Assembly (NCBI GenBank): GCA_023053685.1
Contig: JALIGW010000003.1
Coordinates: 50,735,996-50,799,995 of the forward strand
Direction of reading: 5' to 3'
DNA: 64,000 nt
Origin: Diadophis punctatus similis
Lineage: Eukaryota > Chordata > Lepidosauria > Squamata > Dipsadidae
The position numbers and the translations under genes are program-made. Of this stretch, positions 35,336 through 44,909 are shown one piece after another. Position 1 is the first letter of the stretch. Each line of letters opens with the position of its first letter. Below the pieces are notes generated by a model that saw only the letters and a list, made by a program, of their open reading frames with translations, made no database searches and was not told the origin of the DNA.

Positions 35336-35663
35336 CAGAGGGGGGTTCCTACTGGAGCTGTCCGGTGCGTAGCTCCAGTAGGGAGAGGCCGATTGCGCAA
35401 ATTGCACGCGACTGCTCCGGAGCCCTCTCCGCCGGTCCGTCGCGCGCATCGCCATCTTTTTCGGTGAATTTTTGGGCGATTTTGCTTCTGCACATGCACG
35501 GAAGCAAAATCGCGTCGAAATCTTGCGAGGGGATGCGTGCGAGATTTCGGCGAGATTTTGCTTCCGCACATGCGCAGAAGCAAAATCACGCAAGGGGGCG
35601 TGCGCGAAACGTGGAGCTGCGCGCGCAGCGCACCGGCACCGGTAAACAAGCAACCCGGCCCTG
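35336..35663. mobile_element. CpG-rich non-autonomous hAT-like element
   Basis: The region has sharp CpG enrichment. It contains a tandem pair of hairpins built from GATTTTGCTTCYGCACATGC and GAAGCAAAATCRCG (35477-35515 and 35551-35589). The start CAGAGGGGGGTTCC and the end AACCCGGCCCTG resemble the CAGGGGTGGGTTCC family ends. The flanks GCTATTCA / GCCATTTG match only 5 of 8. Boundaries are approximate. Confidence 0.55.
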
Positions 35664-36178
35664 GCCATTTGCTTGGAAAGAGGACAGAAATAGAATGAGA
35701 TGGTAGAAAGCATCCTGGGAAATTTAAAGAGCATCTTGGGGAGTAACCTTAACAATCTGTCTGTCTGATAAACCGTCACAGCCATTTTGTAGGAGTACTT
35801 GTAACATGCTTTCAAAATTCTGAATAAAATTCTGCCCTCCAGTTGGGAAAAAATTTTGGAGCTCAGTGCTAAACTGTTGTTTGAGCAGATGGCTTGGAGA
35901 GAAAGAAAGAAAGAGAGAAAGGAGGGGAAATTTGCCTCCATCTCTATCCCATTGCTGGCATTAATAAGAAGATTGACTTATTTATTTATTTATTTATTTT
36001 GTTATTCTTATATGCCGCCCAACTCCCGAAGGACTCAGGGCGGCGTACAACAAGGAGAAATACAAGAATAATCAAAAATTACATAGAATTTAAAAACAAG
36101 TACAAAATTTAAAACAGTTATTTAAAACAACAACATCCATTCAGAACATACATACTTGGGGGGTAGGCTCAGGTGGAA

Positions 36179-37351
36179 TTAAGCTGTCCCCCCCACCTGC
36201 AGGAAAAGCCATGTCTTAATGGCTTTTCGGAAGGCCAGCAGAGTGGGGATGGTCCGGGTCTCTGGGGGTAGTTGGTTCCAGAGCACGGGGCCAGCCACAG
36301 AGAAGGCTCTCCCCCTAGGGCCTGCCAGCCGGCATTGCTTGGCCGACGGGACCTGAAGGAGGCCAACTCTGTGGGCCCTAACCGGTCGGAGGGAAGTGTG
36401 AGGCAGAATGCGGTCCCGAAGATATCCTGGTCCTAAGCCATGAAGGGCTTTAAAGATGGTGATCAACACCTTGAATTGGACCCGGAGACCGATGGGCAAC
36501 CAATGCAGCTGGCGGAGTATCGGTGTCACGTGGGTGTACCTTGGCATACCCACCACAGCACGCGCAGCCGCATTTTGCACCAGCTGAAGTCTCCGGATAC
36601 TTTTCAAGGGTAGCCCCATGTAGAGCGCATTGCAGTAGTCCAAACGCGAGGTGACAAGGGCATGAGTGACCGTGAGTAGAGCCTCCTTCTCCAAGTATGG
36701 CCGCAACTGGTGCACCAGGCGAACCTGTGCAAAGGCCCCTCTAGCCACAGCAGAAAGATGGTGGTCCAATTTTAGCTGTGGATCTAGGAGGACCCCCAAG
36801 TTGTGGACCTGGTCTGAGGGGGTCAGTTTCGCACCCTCAAAGACCAAGGAGGGATAGTTGTCTTGAACCTTAGGAGGCAATATCCACAGCCACTCAGTCT
36901 TATCGGGATTTAGTCTGAGTCTGTTCCTCCCCATCCAGATCTTAACGTCGTCCAGGCATCGGCACATTACATCCACTGCCTCCCTGAAATCAGACGGGGT
37001 GGTGATGTACAGCTGGGTGTCGTCAGCGTACTGATGGAAACACACCCCATGTCTGCGGATGATCTCACCCAACGGTTTCATGTAGATGTTAAACAGGATG
37101 GGCGAGAGAACCGACCCCTGGGGCACCCCACATAATAGGGGCCTAGGGGACGATCTCTGCCCTCCTGCCAACACCGACTGCATCCGATCGGCGAGATAAG
37201 AGGAGAACCACCGTAAAACGGTGCCTCCCACTCCCAACTCGCCGAGCCGATGCAGAAGGATACCATGGTCGATGGTATCGAAAGCTGCTAAGAGGTCAAG
37301 TAGCACCAGGATGGAGGAGTTCCCCCCCATCCCGGGCCCGCCAGAGATCAT
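36179..37351 (-). pseudogene. LINE ORF2 part 3: reverse transcriptase core and C-terminus
   Basis: This is a 390-codon open frame with the RT catalytic motifs: LLDLLAAFDTIDH (motif A), GVPQGSVLSPILFNIYM (motif B) and the active-site YADDTQLY (motif C). It is followed by the LNPDKTEWL and LGVLLD segments and the conserved C-terminal RLDYCNALYMGLP and FRKAIKTWLF. The catalytic aspartates are intact. The upstream RT fingers are in another frame, so a frameshift lies at about 37320-37350, next to a run of seven C (37322-37328). It copied LINE RNA at the target site before inactivation. Confidence 0.92.
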
Positions 37352-38576
37352 CCATCAGGGCGACCAAGGCAGTTTCTGTACTGTAGCCGCACCTGAAACC
37401 CGACTGATAAGGATCTAGATGATCTGTTTCATCCAGGAGCTGCAGAAGCTGAGTCACCACCACCTTCTCCACAACTTTCCCTAAAAAAGGTAAGTTGGAG
37501 ACTGGACGATAGTTCTTCAAATCAGCTGGATCCAGGGAAGGCTTCTTCAGGAGGGGTCGCACCACCGCAGTTTTTAACGACTGCGGTACGGATCCCTCCC
37601 TCAAAGAAGCGGTGATCACCGCCTGGATCCAGCCGCATGCCACCGCCCTGCTGGCCGAAACCAGCCAGGAGGGGCACGGGTCCAATAAACAGGTGGAGGT
37701 ACCCATCGCTCCCATAGCCCTGTCCACATCCTCGGGAGAAACAGGCCCAAACTCCTCCCACAAAGATGGACTAGGACTGGCCCCTGTCAACTCTATGGAC
37801 TCTGCCCTGCCAGAGTCCAAGTCCGACCGAATCTGAGCGACTTTATCCGACAGAAACTCAGCAAATTCCTCAGCTCTGCCTTGCAAGTGTTCCTTGCTCC
37901 CCCCTTTTCCAAGGAGGGAGCGAGTCACCCTAAACAAGGCGGCTGGACGAGAATCTGCGGACGCAATAAGAGCGGAAAGATAGGATCGTCTTGCCGCCCT
38001 TATCGCCACTAAATAAGATCTGATGTAAATTCTTAATAGTGTTCGGTCAGACTCGGCTTTCTTGGTCCTCCAGCGGCGCTCCAGACGTCTCTTCTGGCGT
38101 TTCATCTCCCGGAGCTCCTCGGTAAACCAAGGAGCTTTCCGGGATCCACTGCCACGGAGAGGTCGCTTAGGCGCAATTCGGTCTAGAGCCCCTGATGCTG
38201 CGGTGTTCCAAGCAGCCACCAGGGAGTCAGCCGAATTGTGTACCAGGGTTTCAGGTATTTCCCCAAGTTCCCTCTGGAATCCTTCCGGCTCCATTAGGCG
38301 CCTGGGGCGGAACCACCTAGTCGGTCCCGCCTCCCTGCAGGGGAGGAATGGGGTCGTGAAATCCAGCCTCAGTAGGAAATGATCTGACCATGACAGAGGG
38401 GTGATGACTATGTCCCTTATCTTCAGATCATCTCTCCACTGCCCCGAGAGAAATACTAAGTCAAGCGTGTGACCCCCTTCATGAGTCGGACCCTGGATTA
38501 CTTGGGTCAGGTCCATGGTTGTCATGGAATCCATGAACTCCTGAGCTATCCCAGAGGTTTCGCCAGCAGATGGCAA
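37296..38576 (-). pseudogene. LINE ORF2 part 2: endonuclease C-terminus and RT N-terminus
   Basis: This is a 426-codon frame. Its first part continues the apurinic-type endonuclease (HTLDLVFLS, SWSDHFLL with the catalytic S-D-H triad). A basic linker rich in Arg/Lys follows (KRQKRRLERRWR), and then RT N-terminal motifs LKTAVVRPLLKKPSLDP, LKNYRPVSNLPFLGKV and YQSGFRCGYSTETAL. It lies between two frameshifts relative to its neighbours. Confidence 0.92.
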
Positions 38577-39273
38577 GTTGAAGTCCCCCTACTGCCTCGA
38601 GCAGCTCAGGCAGGGCCTTACTTACGCAGCTGGGAGGCAGGTACGTTAAGAAAAGGCCCACCTGAACCCCTAAGTCCAACTTCAGAAGGAGCGCCTCACA
38701 CCCAACAATCTCCGGGGCAGGGATCCTACGAGGATGCAGATTTCCACGCGTTATAATTGCCACTCCTCCCCCCCTTCCCTGGGGTCGAGAATGGTGCTGC
38801 ACCGAGAAACCGGCTGGGCATATCTCGGAGAGGGCTACTCCCCCCTCCTGCCCTAGCCAGGTCTCGGTAACACATACCAGGTCTGCCCCCTCCTCTGTGA
38901 TTAAATCACGTATCAGGGGGGCTTTGTTGATAATTGACCTGGTGTTAAGCAGCAGCATCCTGAGCCCAGGGCCCTGAGAACCCTGGTTGCCAGGTATCCG
39001 GGTTGAGCAAGGTGGAACCAAGTCAGAAGGGCCGGAACAAGGGATCGCTTGTAAACAGCGAGGTCTTATTCCCCGAGAGCGGCCCTCCCCTCTGCTCCCG
39101 CCATATCTGCCTCTTTGGAAACACATAGGCATTTGTCCAATGTAGGCTGATTTCTTTGGTAAAGGAATGACTCTAGTTTCTTTAAAGCTAATCAGTCTTG
39201 TAAAGAAGATATTTGCTTCCTGAGGACGAGGTTGGATGTCCCTGGGAGAAGAGGTTTTAAGGTTTTCTTCCAA
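38479..39273 (-). pseudogene. LINE ORF2 part 1: endonuclease N-terminus
   Basis: The frame contains LRMLLLNTRSIINK (the catalytic Asn region), the block ADLVCVTETWL with the catalytic Glu, and GRGGGVAIITR. These are the early endonuclease motifs of CR1-clade LINEs. Homology drops out at about 38580, where the frame changes to part 2, so a one- or two-base indel lies there. The region upstream of the NTRS motif (39040-39273) is the variable N-terminus. Confidence 0.9.
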
Positions 39274-39429
39274 TCTACCTCTATTGTTCCCCCTTTCATG
39301 ATCCTTAAGAAACAGCTGAGCTATAACAAAGGAGGAGCTGCTTCTTCAGAAGGTCATATCTCAAAGAGTTTCAATTACTGCATATTGAATGGAAAAGTCA
39401 AAGAAGGATGCTTTACTCAAGTTCCTTAT

Positions 39430-39702
39430 TGTTATGTATTGAATATATATAGTTGTGTTAAGCCCTGCTAAAGTGAAACTAACCTTTAGATGACCCTAAC
39501 TATTAACTCCAACTGTTTTGGAGGAAAACTTAGAACATTCATATTTGGGCGGGCTTTTTCAAGTATTATGATTGGTTAAGGCCCTGTGGGCCCAGAGTAT
39601 AAATTACAGGAAATTGCCTGCAGTTCCTCAGTTCCAGTTTTCAGTCAATAAATGTTGTTGTATCTATTATGATCTGTTTCTGCTGAAGCCCACTACTACA
39701 CA
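39430..39702 (+). mobile_element. Candidate solo LTR, 273 bp
   Basis: It begins TGTTATGTATTGAA, the same 14 bases that start the minus-strand LTR at 27259-27464, and ends in ACACA. Inside are a CCAAT-like GATTGG (about 39570), a TATA box TATAAAT (39598-39604) and AATAAA (39647-39652). The spacing of about 45 bases between the last two fits a short LTR. I find no matching target duplication, so one end may be altered. Confidence 0.65.
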
Positions 39703-39719
39703 ATATTTATTATGAAAGT

Positions 39720-41725
39720 GACGGGATTTCCTTATTCCGATAAGAGAATCTTATAGGAACTGCCATCTCAAGATGCTCCAGGTGACTTGGCCATCCAACA
39801 TATTGGTATTCCTGTAAAGATTTGGGGATTCAGAGGAAGGTTTAAGTCAAGATTTTAGTGGAGTTTAATGTGGCCTGCAGGGTGGATGTTCCCAACTACC
39901 GATTTAGGTAATAAAAATAACTGACATGTTATTTCTTTATATGAAGATTTTAGATATGACTTTAATTTGCTCTTACAAGGCAAGAGTGAGGCTTGAAAGT
40001 AAACATCAAGGTTCTTGGCCCAGAAAAGATTGTGTAGCAGTAGGAAGACAAATTCTGTGTGTAAAAATTCAGTCATATTAATCTCTCCCCTCCCTTAAAT
40101 ACATGCTGTTCTCAAGGGAAAATGCTCTTTCATTACTGTAATGGATTATTGCTTACAGATCAGGCTCTGGATTATATTTCTTTTTGACAGTGTATTGCTT
40201 TATATAAATTTGCCCTTTTCTGCCAAGATCACAACTTGTGTTTTCAGACTTTCCATATTAAAGTGGTGACAAAGAAAAGCTGTTAAGTAAAGAACAAAAC
40301 AAAACTTGATTATAAAATGTTGTTGAATGTTACTGTTTAGTGGAATGGAACAGATAATTATATATATTAGAGAGGTATGGATGCTTTTAGAAATGAATAC
40401 CTTTAAATATTTGTGTAATGCATGTACTGCATAGCCTTTAGTTATGTCCTTTTGCATATCAAATATAATTTTTCTACCAGTTATTGTGTTCTCAGATGAT
40501 GCAGAATCATAGTTTGAATGTATGTTACAATCAAGATATGGTTGTCACCAGACTTTGTTTCCTTCATCTCCATTATCTTTGCAATATCCCACTAATGTAT
40601 TGTAAATTTGAGGGGAAATATTGTCTGATATTATACATATTCAGTATTTCTTTTCTTTTGCTCTAGTAATTAACTGAGCTCCTGTTAACAGGAATCTGGT
40701 GGGAGTTGACTATGATGAAATCAGATTATATCTTTCTTTCATCAAATGCTACTAGACTAGAGAGAAGTATATGGGAAAGTAGTTGCAATTCTCAAAGAGA
40801 ATGGACCATTTGTTGATGGTCAATGACCTTCAAAATTTCTTCCTACAATAAATCAGTATATTTGACTGAATATATACAGTTGAACAAATAACAGTGTAAT
40901 CTAAAATAATTTTACATCTTAATTTTATATCTTGGCTTGTTTAATATTCATTAATAATTGCTTTCTGGAAATAATGCAAAATTGATCAATGTTATCTTTT
41001 TGGTTTGTTTCCCATTTGTGCCAAAAGAACAACAAAGGTGAAATAAATTATATTATTCATATTCTGGTTTACATCCCACACTATTATATGTACCTGATTA
41101 AGGAGAATATGGAAATAGGACAGGTAATCCTTTTGACTTCAGCTTTGATGGAAACCAAAACTCTTCAGTTTTTCTCCAGGGACAAAGTAGAAGCATGTTT
41201 AAAATTATATGCATCAACCTTTTCACAGAACAGTGAATAATCCTGATTTATCTATAATCCTGACATGCACATTGCAGACAAAAATGCCTTTGATAGAGAA
41301 ATAAACCCAGGCTTCTTAGGAATCAACATTTTGTGTTGCATTGTGCATTACAAACACATAAGAATCCAATGATTTATTCATTCTTTGTACCTATAGAACA
41401 AAGTTGTATGAGGTCACATGAACTACGTCTTAAAACTCTTTAGCAGCCAAAAAAATATAAGCAGCTTTGACTTCTTATATAGAGGATAGAGATCTAAGAA
41501 TAGCATCTACTATTTTGTTATGAGAATGCATTTCATGTGACATGCTAATGAACCAAACTTTCAATTTCCTTCTGCTTTTACTTTGATAAGGATTTATCTG
41601 TGATTTATCTGTGACTAGTATTATAGTTGTTCCAACTTGATATTTTAATTTTGCTGCTGAGGAGCCACTGAATAATTTATTATCAAGGAATGCTGGTTAT
41701 TTTTAGTAAAATGAGAGTGGCACAT
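39720..41725. other. Intronic AT-rich sequence, no gene seen
   Basis: About 2 kb without a named repeat. No open frame resembles a known family. Confidence 0.45.
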
Positions 41726-41736
41726 ATACTCTAGTA

Positions 41737-42163
41737 CAGTGATGGCGAACCTTTTTTCCCTTGGGTGCCGAAAACGCGTGCGCGCGCGCTGTTGCGCACG
41801 TGTGAGTGCCCACACCCATAATTCAATGCCTGGGGAGGGTGAAAATGACCTCTCCTGCCCCCTCAGAGGCCCTCTGGAGGCCGGAAATGGCCCATTTCCC
41901 GACTTCCGGTGGGCCTGGTAGGCCCGTTTTTTCGCCCTCCCCAGGCTCCAGAGGCTTCCCTGGAGCCTGGGGAGGGCGAAAACACCCCCTCAGAGGCCCT
42001 CTGGAAACCTAAAATGCCCTCACAGAGCCTCCACACGAGCCAAAAATCAGCTGGCCGGCACGCACATGCATGCTGGAGTTGAACTAGGGCAACGGCTCGC
42101 GTGCCGGCAAATATGGCTCCGCGTGCCACCTGTGGCACGCGTGCCATAGGTTCGCCATCACTG
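41737..42163. mobile_element. Non-autonomous hAT (CAGTGATGGCRAACC family), 427 bp
   Basis: Ends CAGTGATGGCGAACC and GGTTCGCCATCACTG are perfect inverted repeats. The exact 8-bp duplication CTCTAGTA is at 41729-41736 and 42164-42171. The interior has CTGGGGAGGGCGAAAA and GGCCCATTTCCCGACTTCC as in 18132-18644. Confidence 0.95.
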
Positions 42164-42461
42164 CTCTAGTAGGTCAGTATTGAGGTTCAGATTGATTTCC
42201 ATCTTCAAGCAAAGAGAATCATATAAGAGCTTTCAGGTCTGTTGGATGAAAGGACACCAACTTGATTTGGAGCAATATCAGTGTAACAATTACTCATCAC
42301 TGATTAAAATATATGGAGACAAAGTACCAATACACTTGGAAATTCTTTTTTTAAAAATGAATTATTTCTATAATTGATCCTAAAAGACTTAATAGTTGGA
42401 TACTGGAGCTTCTCCTTAGCATTGAATTTGTTATGTTAGATAATTAAATATTTGTATAGGA

Positions 42462-42801
42462 CAGGGGTCGGCAACTTTAAACACTCAAAGAGCCATTGGA
42501 CCCGTTTCCCACAGAAAAGAAAACACTGGGAGCCACAAAACCCTTCCCATGCCTGACTATTTCCTGAGTGGCCACAGAACTAGCATATGTAGTTGAAGAA
42601 AACATTCTTCTTTTCTTCAGAAACTTTTCTTTTCTTGGATTTATCCATGGTTGGCCTACCGGGGGTCAAAAAGCTGAATAAATCGCGTGCCAGCAGGTAT
42701 CACACATTGGCGGTTGTGATGCATATTTGAGTGACAGGGAGCCGCAGCAGAGGGATGAAAGAGCCACATGCGGCTCCAGAGCTGCGGGTTGCTGACCCCT
42801 G
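42462..42801. mobile_element. Non-autonomous hAT (CAGGGGTCGGCAAC family), 340 bp
   Basis: Ends CAGGGGTCGGCAACTTT and GGGTTGCTGACCCCTG. The exact 8-bp duplication GTATAGGA is at 42454-42461 and 42802-42809. Subterminal GAGCCACATGCGGCTCC is a palindromic motif typical of this amniote hAT group. No transposase. Confidence 0.94.
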
Positions 42802-42814
42802 GTATAGGAGAATA

Positions 42815-43440
42815 TTGAAATACATGACTTCCACTTGTATTTAAGGAATATTCCTCACTTTATGATTTTGAATTCATAAATTGGCATTAAGCTTTAGCTT
42901 ATTAGTTAATTATTTTAGATACTTTGGAGCAACATGGAAACTCCTTTTGATATAAAGCAGTATTTATTTAGGTTTATTTAAAGTCCCTGTGGTTGAATTT
43001 GAAGCTGTACAGTATTTATAGATTGAGGCTGCTCCTATTTTTCTTGTGCCAAACAGCATTTAGAGAAGTCCTTTACATGAGAGAAGCAGCAGGAAAGAAA
43101 TATGTAACCTTTCTTTCTCTAGCCCAGCTTCCCCTGCTTAGCTGTGACTACAAACACTGTTTGCAACAGAAATCAGTGTTGCCTTCTTAATCACTAGAAA
43201 ATATAAAAAGAAGCCCAGACTGCTACAGCAGCTATAATCTGATTGTAATAGTTGTAAACCAAAGTCACTATTTTAAATCTAAACAGCAAAATTAATTAGC
43301 AGCAAACACAGCTGACATTTTGTTCCTCTGGAACCATGTAATAGGCCAGCAATCTCCACTGGGATCATTTATCAAATTCTTTTGATTACATCAGCACGAA
43401 GACATCTCAGATAAAAAATCTTCATTTTGCTTTGCATATA
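42815..43440. other. Intronic sequence, no gene seen
   Basis: AT-rich with no recognised feature. Confidence 0.4.
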
Positions 43441-43449
43441 GAAGTAGAG

Positions 43450-43560
43450 TACCTAGCGACCTTGGCTGATTTTGAAGAAAGCTAAGCAGGGTGAGATCTG
43501 GCTAGTCCCACCTGGAAATCTATGTAGGCTATATTGGCAAATTGGTGGGAAAACATAGGA
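43450..43560 (+). pseudogene. 5S rRNA-derived pseudogene or SINE head
   Basis: TACCTAGCGACCTTGGCTG then GAAAGCTAAGCAGGGTGAG, CTGGCTAGTCCCACCTGGAA and TATGTAGGCTAT follow the order of a 5S rRNA. The internal control region GAAGCTAAGCAGGGT is nearly exact, but other blocks have diverged or been lost. It is either a processed 5S copy or the head of a 5S-derived SINE3-type element. It is not a functional rRNA gene. Confidence 0.6.
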
Positions 43561-43569
43561 GAGCAAATT

Positions 43570-44480
43570 CCTTATTGTTTATGAGAATGTTTCATGGAAG
43601 CAATTATGGAGACATCAGGACTTGAAGGAATTTTTACTTCAAAAATAGTTAATCCTTTCTGAAACCCACACAGAATCAATTTCAATAACAATTCACTTAA
43701 GAGTACCAGCTTTGGATTGAATGAACTAATTTGAACATTATTTTAAACTAAGTCCTTGTTTCTTTCCCCCAGGTTTTTTTTTAATGTCTAATGTATGAAT
43801 GCAACAAACACAATAAACAGTTTTGGAATCACATGCATTATATAGATATATTCCTCAAGGATCCAAGATAAGATGCTAGGTCCCTGAATAATGTATTCTT
43901 TCTAAACATTTGCTGTCTTTGTCTAATAATGTATTCTTTCTAAACATTTGCTATCTAATTAAAGAACAAGTATTGAAAGGTGATGGAATTAGAGACAAAT
44001 CATTTCAGGATGCAAAGATGTCTCAAGATGCTTCAAGATGTTTCTGACTGCATTCGCAGTGTTTATTGCTTATATACAGTTTTACAAGCAGCAAAAGGCA
44101 GAAATGAAAAGGCATTCTCATTGGTGAATTCCCCCCCCCCCCGTTACTTCCCCCCAGGTAGCTTTTCAATAAGCGTCCTATTGTTGCAGCCTAGATAAAA
44201 TGTACCGGCCAGAGAATGTATCTTATCATTCTGGCCGTGTGAACTGAGCAAGATGATTTAGGAGCAAGGGTTTAGGGAAGGCAGTTTTCTACTCACACCC
44301 CTTACAGGTAGCCCTCATTCCTATATTTAGGATCCAGTTATACTAAACAGGTATCTTCATTTCCAGCTTTAAAAGCTGTTAGACATATTTGGTTATTGGT
44401 TATTGATAGATAAGTGGTTAAGGCAAGATTGTCTGTCAGCAATTGCTTCTTTCACTTCTCAGGCTTGTGTTACTAATGAT
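43570..44480. other. Intronic sequence with a short tandem duplication
   Basis: TAATGTATTCTTTCTAAACATTTGCT occurs twice about 40 bases apart (43889 and 43927), a local tandem duplication. A C10 run is at 44131. No gene seen. Confidence 0.6.
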
Positions 44481-44484
44481 AGGT

Positions 44485-44900
44485 CTACGACAACTTACAA
44501 CAGCCAACATGCCACGGCCAACTCGCTGCAGTCAACTTGCTGCAGCCAACTCACTGCGGCCAGTTCACCGTGGGACAACTCGCCATGACAACTTGCTGCA
44601 GGACAATTCACCACAGGACAAGAGTTACACTAATATTGAAGAAATAATGGAATAGAATAATTAAAGAAAGGATGTCAGAAGAGGGACAAAATGAAATGTG
44701 AATGGCAAAAAATTTAAGATAATTAAAAATTTATTTTAAATAATTGAATTGTTGAATTGTCCCGAGGCAAGTAGTCCTGTGGCAAGTTGGCTACGTTGAG
44801 TTGTCCTGTGGCAAGTTGGTGGTGGTGAGTTGCCTGCGGTGGATTGGCCATGGTGAGTTGACAGTGGTAAGTTGACTGTGAGAAAGTTGTCCCATTCCGA
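44485..44900. repeat. Inverted pair of 14-bp minisatellites (foldback element)
   Basis: Left array (about 44490-44625): tandem 13-16 base units such as CAACTTGCTGCAGC, CAACTCACTGCGGC and CAATTCACCACAGG. Right array (about 44757-44895): complementary units such as GTCCTGTGGCAAGTTG and GGTGAGTTGACAGTG. The 130-base spacer is AT-rich. Together they form a foldback whose inverted arms are themselves tandem repeats, as in Foldback-type transposons. I see no coding sequence or target duplication. Confidence 0.75.
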
Positions 44901-44909
44901 CCAGGGACA

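Larger units (their letters stand above)
35976..39290 (-). mobile_element. CR1/L3-like LINE, 3.3 kb, 5-prime truncated
   Basis: The minus-strand 3-prime end is CGCCCTGAGTCCTTCGGGAG, GGGCGGCATATAAGAATA and an AAAT tail at 35976-36000. This is a typical squamate CR1/L3 end. Upstream lie endonuclease and reverse transcriptase of ORF2 (next three entries). ORF1 is absent, and the total length is well short of a full element, so it is 5-prime truncated. It is the largest and probably one of the younger retrotransposons here. Two frameshifts make it non-functional. Confidence 0.93.

Noticed and set aside
35333..35941. 202-codon minus-strand open frame
   Set aside because: Spans the boundary of a CpG-rich repeat and flanking unique DNA with no protein motif.
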